From Labilithrix sp. (GTDB lineage Bacteria; Myxococcota; Polyangia; Polyangiales; Polyangiaceae), in assembly GCA_028287035.1 (NCBI GenBank), contig JAQBQL010000096.1, forward strand, positions 1 to 12,189: 12,189 bases of DNA. Reading direction: 5' to 3'. The notes under the pieces were generated by a model. That model saw only the letters and a list, made by a program, of their open reading frames with translations. It was not told the origin of the DNA and made no database searches. The position numbers and the translations under genes are program-made. Positions 8,255-12,189 of this stretch are shown in pieces. The stretch's first letter is position 1, and every line of letters begins with the position of its first letter.

Positions 8255-8286
8255 CCGGCGCCCGCACAAACCGGGCAGAGTGCCGG
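8255..8286 (+). terminator. Nested inverted repeats after the kinase set, weak terminator candidate
   Basis: Inner arms GCCCG (8260-8264) and CGGGC (8272-8276) surround a 7-nt loop. Outer arms CCGGC (8255-8259) and GCCGG (8282-8286) enclose them with a 5-nt bulge on one side. The structure sits in the short gap between the DUF1566 and DUF1015 genes and reaches nearly to the DUF1015 start. There is no T-run, so it may instead reduce or regulate read-through, or be chance in GC-rich DNA. Confidence 0.3.
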
Positions 8287-8288
8287 CC

Positions 8289-9662
8289 ATGGCCGAGATC
8301 GCCCCCCTCACGCCCCTCCGCTACGACCTCACGAAGCTCGCCACCGAGGGCGGCCTCGCCTCGGTCGTCGCGCCCCCTTACGACGTCATCGACGGCGCGC
8401 AGCGCGCCGCGCTCGCCGGTCGCCACCCGCACAACGTCGTGAAGCTGATCCTGCCCGACGGCGAGGGCGACGCGAAGTACGCGCATGCCGCCGACCTCCT
8501 CGCCGCGTGGCGCTCGGACGGCGTCCTCGTCCGCGACGAGCAGCCGGCGTTCTACCGCTACGACCAGACGTTCGCGGCCCCCGGCGCGGGCGGCTCGGGC
8601 GCGAAGATCACGCGGCGCGGCTTCCTCGGCCTCGTGAAGCTCGAGGAGCTCGACAAGGGCATCGTGCTCCCGCACGAGCGCACCCTCTCGGGCCCCAAGG
8701 AGGACCGCCTCAAGCTTTTCCGCTCGACGCGCACGAACCTCTCGCCGGGCTTCATGCTGTACCGCGACCCGGCGCGCAGCCTCGACGCGGCCCTCGAGCG
8801 CGCCAGCGATCTCGCGTCCTTCGAGACCGCCGACGGCGTCCACCACGCGCTCGCCAGGATCACCGACCCCGAGGCGATCCGCACCATCGTCGAAGGGGTC
8901 GCGAAGTCGTCGCTGCTCATCGCCGACGGTCACCATCGCTACGAGACGGCCCTTCGCTACTCGAAGGAAGCCGCCGAGGCGGCGCGCGCCGCCGGCGGGC
9001 AGGCGGCGGTGCCAGGCGGCGAGCACCAGTACTTCATGGTGTTCTTCGCGAACGGCGACGACCCGGACCTCGTCGTCTTCCCGACCCACCGGCACGTCCA
9101 CTCGCTCCCGCGCTTCGACTTCAACGAGCTCGCCGAGGGCGCCAGGGCGCTCTTCGACGTGACGCCGCTCCCCGGCGGCGCCTCGGCCGAGGTGCTCACC
9201 GCGGCGCTCGCCGACGCCGGAAAGACGGCCCCGAGCCTCGTCGCGTGCTCCGGCGACGGCAAGGCGACGCTCTTCTCGCTGAAGAAGGACGCCGACCTGG
9301 CCGGGCATCCCGTCCTCGGAAAGCGGCCGGCGCCGCTGCGCCGCACGGACGTGGCGCTCCTCCACATGGGCTTGCTCGAGCCGGTGCTGGGCATCACCCC
9401 GGAGGCCCAGGCGGCCAAGACGAACATCTACTACGCGCAGGATGGCGAAGCCTCGCTGCGCGAGCTGCGAAGCGGAAAAGGGCAGGTCCTCTTCCTCATG
9501 AACGCGACCCCGGTGGCGCAGGTCCGCGAGGTCGCCGAGGCGGGCGAGGTCATGCCGCAGAAGAGCACCTTCTTCTATCCGAAGGTCCTGACGGGCCTCT
9601 GCATCCATACGCTCGAGCCTTCTCGCGCCGTCCATGGCGTACGCGGACCTGGCGAGAGGTAG
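8289..9662 (+). CDS. DUF1015 family protein (COG4198-like)
   Basis: 457 aa, close to the family's usual length. Characteristic segments are all present: an early PLTPLRYD (6-13), APPYDVI (28-34), PAFYRYDQTF, HERT followed by SGPKEDRLKL (from 129), TRTNLSPGFMLY, and the strongly conserved ADGHHRYETAL (212-222). The His/Arg-rich motif suggests a catalytic or ligand-binding site, but no biochemical function is established for the family to my knowledge. In other bacteria DUF1015 genes are sometimes next to serine biosynthesis genes; none is visible here. ATG 8289 fits the family start; a GTG at 8280 would add three residues, and neither has a good Shine-Dalgarno. No signal peptide is seen, so it should be cytoplasmic. 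It lies 46 nt after the kinase set and 96 nt before lon, and could be read through from the former. Family call firm. Confidence 0.92.
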   Translation: MAEIAPLTPLRYDLTKLATEGGLASVVAPPYDVIDGAQRAALAGRHPHNVVKLILPDGEGDAKYAHAADLLAAWRSDGVLVRDEQPAFYRYDQTFAAPGAGGSGAKITRRGFLGLVKLEELDKGIVLPHERTLSGPKEDRLKLFRSTRTNLSPGFMLYRDPARSLDAALERASDLASFETADGVHHALARITDPEAIRTIVEGVAKSSLLIADGHHRYETALRYSKEAAEAARAAGGQAAVPGGEHQYFMVFFANGDDPDLVVFPTHRHVHSLPRFDFNELAEGARALFDVTPLPGGASAEVLTAALADAGKTAPSLVACSGDGKATLFSLKKDADLAGHPVLGKRPAPLRRTDVALLHMGLLEPVLGITPEAQAAKTNIYYAQDGEASLRELRSGKGQVLFLMNATPVAQVREVAEAGEVMPQKSTFFYPKVLTGLCIHTLEPSRAVHGVRGPGER

Positions 9663-9670
9663 GCGTCGAA

Positions 9671-9710
9671 TTTGGCTGTTTGAGACGCTTCAAAAAGTCT
9701 TACGCTAGCG
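9671..9710 (+). promoter_or_regulatory. lon: AT-rich stretch with short dyad, candidate lon promoter/control region
   Basis: This stretch is clearly richer in A/T than the DNA around it, as expected for a promoter in a high-GC genome. TTGAGA (9680-9685) resembles a -35 box and TACGCT (9701-9706) is a weak -10 at 15-nt spacing. A 5-bp inverted repeat, TTTGA (9679-9683) and TCAAA (9690-9694) around 6 nt, overlaps the putative -35. I see no CIRCE element and no convincing heat-shock sigma site. Confidence 0.4.
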
Positions 9711-9718
9711 AATCAGTC

Positions 9719-9737
9719 CCGGCTCCCGACCAGCCGG
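9719..9737 (+). other. Hairpin in the presumed lon 5' leader
   Basis: CCGGCT (9719-9724) and AGCCGG (9732-9737) form a perfect 6-bp stem with a 7-nt loop, ending 6 nt before the lon Shine-Dalgarno. Its position would allow an effect on translation or mRNA stability, but a 6-bp GC stem may be chance. Confidence 0.3.
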
Positions 9738-9743
9738 TGTCAT

Positions 9744-9749
9744 GGAAGG
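9744..9749 (+). promoter_or_regulatory. lon: Strong ribosome binding site of lon
   Basis: GGAAGG lies 9 nt before the ATG at 9759. It is one of the clearest Shine-Dalgarno sites in this window and fixes the start of Lon, whose conserved N domain begins about 25 residues later. Confidence 0.75.
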
Positions 9750-9758
9750 TAGACTCAT

Positions 9759-12176
9759 ATGTCCGAGAAGAAGGGCTCTGCAGGAGCGCGACCCGAGAAG
9801 GAAGAGGAGCAGGTCCAGTTCGGAGACGAGCTCCCCGTTCTCCCGATCCGTAACGCGGTGCTGTTCCCCGGCGCCGTCGCGCCGTTCGACGTGGGCCGCG
9901 AGAAGTCGGTCGCGCTCGTCGAAGACGTCGACAACTTTCCCTCACCCGTCATCGCGATCTTCGCCCAGAAGGATCCCGCGACCGACGATCCGCAGGCCGA
10001 CGACCTCCACCAGGTCGGCTGCGCGGCGCGCGTGCTGAAGGCGCTGAAGCACAGCTCCGGCAACTACTCGCTCATCCTCCAGGGCCTCACCCGCATCAAG
10101 CTGCAGGACGTGACGCAGACGTCGCCGTACCTCAAGGCGAAGGTGAAGAAGCTCGAGGCGGCCGCCGCCGAGGACGACGAGGCCGAGGCGCTCTCGATGA
10201 GCCTGCGCGACATCGCGAAGCAGGTCATCCAGCTGATGCCGGAGCTCCCGCGCGAGGCGGGGTCGCTCATCGACTCGATCCAGGCGCCCGGCGCGCTCGC
10301 GGATCTCGTCGCCGCGAACCTCGACGCCCCCGTCGAGGAGAAGGCGCAGCTGCTCGAGACCATCGACGCCAAGGAGCGCATCCGCAAGGTGCTGCGCCTC
10401 CTCACGCGCCAGCTCGAGATCCTCAAGATGCGCGAGCGCATCAACTCCCAGATCAAGGAGGAGATGGGGAAGAACCAGCGCGAGTACGTGCTCCGCCAGC
10501 AGCTCAAGGCCATCAAGGAGGAGCTCGGCGAGGACGACGGCGACCAGGGCGACCTCGACGGCATCGAGGACCGCATCGCGAAGGCGCAGCTCCCGACCGA
10601 GGCCGAAGGCGTCGCGAAGAAGCAGCTGAAGCGCCTCCGCAACATGCAGGTCGGCTCCGCCGAGTACACGGTCGTCCGTACGTATCTCGACTGGATCCTC
10701 GATCTGCCCTGGCACAACCAGACGCCCGACAACCTCGAGATCGCCGCGGTCCGCAAGGTCCTCGACGAGGACCACTACGGCCTCGAGAAGGTGAAGAAGC
10801 GGATCCTCGAGTACCTCGCCGTCCGGAAGCTGAAGAAGGACAAGAAGGGCCCGATCCTCTGCCTCATCGGCCCCCCCGGCGTCGGCAAGACCTCGCTCGG
10901 CCGCTCGATCGCGCGCTCGCTGGGACGCAAGTTCCACCGCATCTCGCTCGGCGGCGTGCACGACGAGGCGGCCATCCGTGGTCACCGCCGGACGTACGTC
11001 GGCGCGCTGCCCGGTCAGGTCATCCAGGGCATGAAGAAGGTCGGGACGATCAACCCGGTCTTCATGCTCGACGAGGTCGACAAGATCGGCCACGACTTCC
11101 GCGGCGACCCCGCGGCGGCGCTCCTCGAGGTCCTCGACCCCGAGCAGAACAACACCTTCGCCGATCACTACCTCGAGATCCCGTTCGACCTGTCGAACGT
11201 GATGTTCGTGGCGACCGCGAACGTGGCCGACCCCATCCCGGCTCCCCTCCGCGACCGCATGGAGATCCTCGAGATCCCCGGCTACACGCGGAACGAGAAG
11301 CTCGCCATCGCGCGCCAGCACCTCATCCCCAAGCAGATCGAGGAGCACGGCATCACGAAGGAGATGCTCGACATCCAGGACGGCGCCGTCGACTCGATCA
11401 TCGACCACTACACGCGCGAAGCAGGTGTTCGTACCCTCGAGCGCCAGGTGGCGAGCGTCATCCGCGGCGTCGCGGTGAAGATCGCGGAGGGTGACCTCAC
11501 CCCCCGTCAGATCAAGGACGAGGAGGGCGTCATCGAGTTCCTCGGCGCGCCGCGCTACACGAGCGAAGTCGCGGAGCGCACGGAAGAAGCCGGCGTCGCG
11601 ACGGGCCTCGCGTGGACGAGCGTCGGAGGCGAGATCCTCTTCATCGAGGCGACGAAGATGTACGGCTCGGGCAAGCTCCAGCTCACGGGGCAGCTCGGTG
11701 ACGTCATGAAGGAGTCCGCGCAGGCGGCTCTCTCGTACGTCCGTTCCAACTCGGAGAGGTTCGGCATCGCCAAGGACTTCCTCGACAAGACGGACATCCA
11801 CATCCACATCCCCGCGGGTGGCATGCCGAAGGACGGACCGTCCGCCGGCGTCACGATGTTCACCGCCCTCGTCTCGATGCTGACGGGCGTTCGCGTCCGC
11901 CACGACGTCGCGATGACCGGTGAGATCACCCTGCGCGGCCGCGTGCTGCCCATCGGCGGTCTCAAGGAGAAGGTCCTCGCGGCGCACCGCGCAGGCATCA
12001 AGCGCGTGCTCATCCCCGAGCGCAACAAGGCGGACCTCGACGAGGTGCCGGCCGAGATCAAGAACGAGCTCGAGTTCATCGCCTGCACGAAGATGGACCA
12101 GGTGCTCGAGGCGGCTCTCGAAGAGAAGCTGACGCCGAAGCCGGCCGCCGAGCCGGCCGTGGTGACGCCCAACTAA
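9759..12176 (+). CDS. lon: ATP-dependent Lon protease (LonA type)
   Basis: 805 aa, a full-length LonA. It is a cytoplasmic hexameric AAA+ serine protease that degrades misfolded and regulatory proteins. After a charged N-terminal tail, the substrate-binding N domain starts at [14 protein letters not shown] (about 25-38), followed by a coiled-coil region ([19 protein letters not shown]). The AAA+ module carries Walker A GPPGVGKT (371-378, Lys377) and Walker B FMLDEVDK (Asp438, Glu439). The C-terminal protease domain has PKDGPSAG with the catalytic Ser695 and GGLKEK with the catalytic Lys738, 43 residues apart as in E. coli Lon (S679/K722). All key residues are present. The protein ends in a Pro/Ala-rich tail. 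It has its own leader and strong ribosome-binding site. Myxococcus has two Lon proteins (LonV and LonD/BsgA); which one this corresponds to cannot be told from motifs alone. The 13 nt after the stop hold nothing recognisable. Confidence 0.98.
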   Translation: MSEKKGSAGARPEKEEEQVQFGDELPVLPIRNAVLFPGAVAPFDVGREKSVALVEDVDNFPSPVIAIFAQKDPATDDPQADDLHQVGCAARVLKALKHSSGNYSLILQGLTRIKLQDVTQTSPYLKAKVKKLEAAAAEDDEAEALSMSLRDIAKQVIQLMPELPREAGSLIDSIQAPGALADLVAANLDAPVEEKAQLLETIDAKERIRKVLRLLTRQLEILKMRERINSQIKEEMGKNQREYVLRQQLKAIKEELGEDDGDQGDLDGIEDRIAKAQLPTEAEGVAKKQLKRLRNMQVGSAEYTVVRTYLDWILDLPWHNQTPDNLEIAAVRKVLDEDHYGLEKVKKRILEYLAVRKLKKDKKGPILCLIGPPGVGKTSLGRSIARSLGRKFHRISLGGVHDEAAIRGHRRTYVGALPGQVIQGMKKVGTINPVFMLDEVDKIGHDFRGDPAAALLEVLDPEQNNTFADHYLEIPFDLSNVMFVATANVADPIPAPLRDRMEILEIPGYTRNEKLAIARQHLIPKQIEEHGITKEMLDIQDGAVDSIIDHYTREAGVRTLERQVASVIRGVAVKIAEGDLTPRQIKDEEGVIEFLGAPRYTSEVAERTEEAGVATGLAWTSVGGEILFIEATKMYGSGKLQLTGQLGDVMKESAQAALSYVRSNSERFGIAKDFLDKTDIHIHIPAGGMPKDGPSAGVTMFTALVSMLTGVRVRHDVAMTGEITLRGRVLPIGGLKEKVLAAHRAGIKRVLIPERNKADLDEVPAEIKNELEFIACTKMDQVLEAALEEKLTPKPAAEPAVVTPN

Positions 12177-12189
12177 GAGGCCCGAGAAA

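Noticed and set aside
8178..9635. 485-codon minus-strand open frame antisense to the DUF1015 gene
   Set aside because: Composition typical of an antisense shadow; the plus strand has a complete DUF1015 protein.
9942..11987. 681-codon minus-strand open frame antisense to lon
   Set aside because: Asp/Leu/Arg-rich shadow without motifs; lon is complete with all catalytic residues.

Overview
The window is very GC-rich and densely coded, with strong G/C third-position bias. It looks like chromosome from a myxobacterium or close relative, in the Polyangia/Sorangiineae style. This is an inference. It rests on lipoproteins with Asp/Ala/Gly-rich linkers, a Ser/Thr kinase with a C-terminal membrane anchor and Pro/Ala/Ser-rich tail, a degenerate PilZ-like domain, the lipoprotein motif CNGILGL, and DUF1566 proteins beside a kinase. 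I saw no phage, IS, CRISPR, rRNA or tRNA signature.

Layout. (1) 1-719, minus strand: the start of a gene that runs off the left edge. It encodes a PilZ-like domain, a Pro/Ala linker, and then a segment resembling the second half of an M24 metallopeptidase domain. (2) 766-2040, plus strand: purD, divergent from gene 1. (3) 2045-4453, minus strand: two tandem paralogous lipoproteins of unknown function, each 395 aa. They converge on purD with only 4 nt between the two stop codons, which lie in a dyad. (4) 4454-4650: a divergent intergenic region with two perfect inverted repeats. (5) 4651-8242, plus strand: a tightly overlapping four-gene set. It encodes a membrane-anchored Ser/Thr kinase, an exported TPR/PEGA-like membrane protein, a DUF1566 lipoprotein and a second exported DUF1566 protein. 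(6) 8289-9662, plus strand: a DUF1015-family protein. (7) 9759-12176, plus strand: a complete LonA protease behind a short, relatively AT-rich leader.

How the genes may work together. PurD (purine synthesis), the DUF1015 protein and Lon are housekeeping-type genes. The most system-like part is the four-gene kinase set. All its junctions overlap (14, 14 and about 4 nt), so the genes are probably translated together. A cytoplasmic kinase with one membrane pass is paired with three proteins predicted to be exported or in the envelope, so a trans-envelope signalling unit is plausible. The divergent lipoprotein pair shares its promoter region and could belong to the same regulon. No ligand or substrate can be read from the sequence.

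Limits: everything here was read by eye from sequence. Family names rest on recognised motifs, not on database searches.
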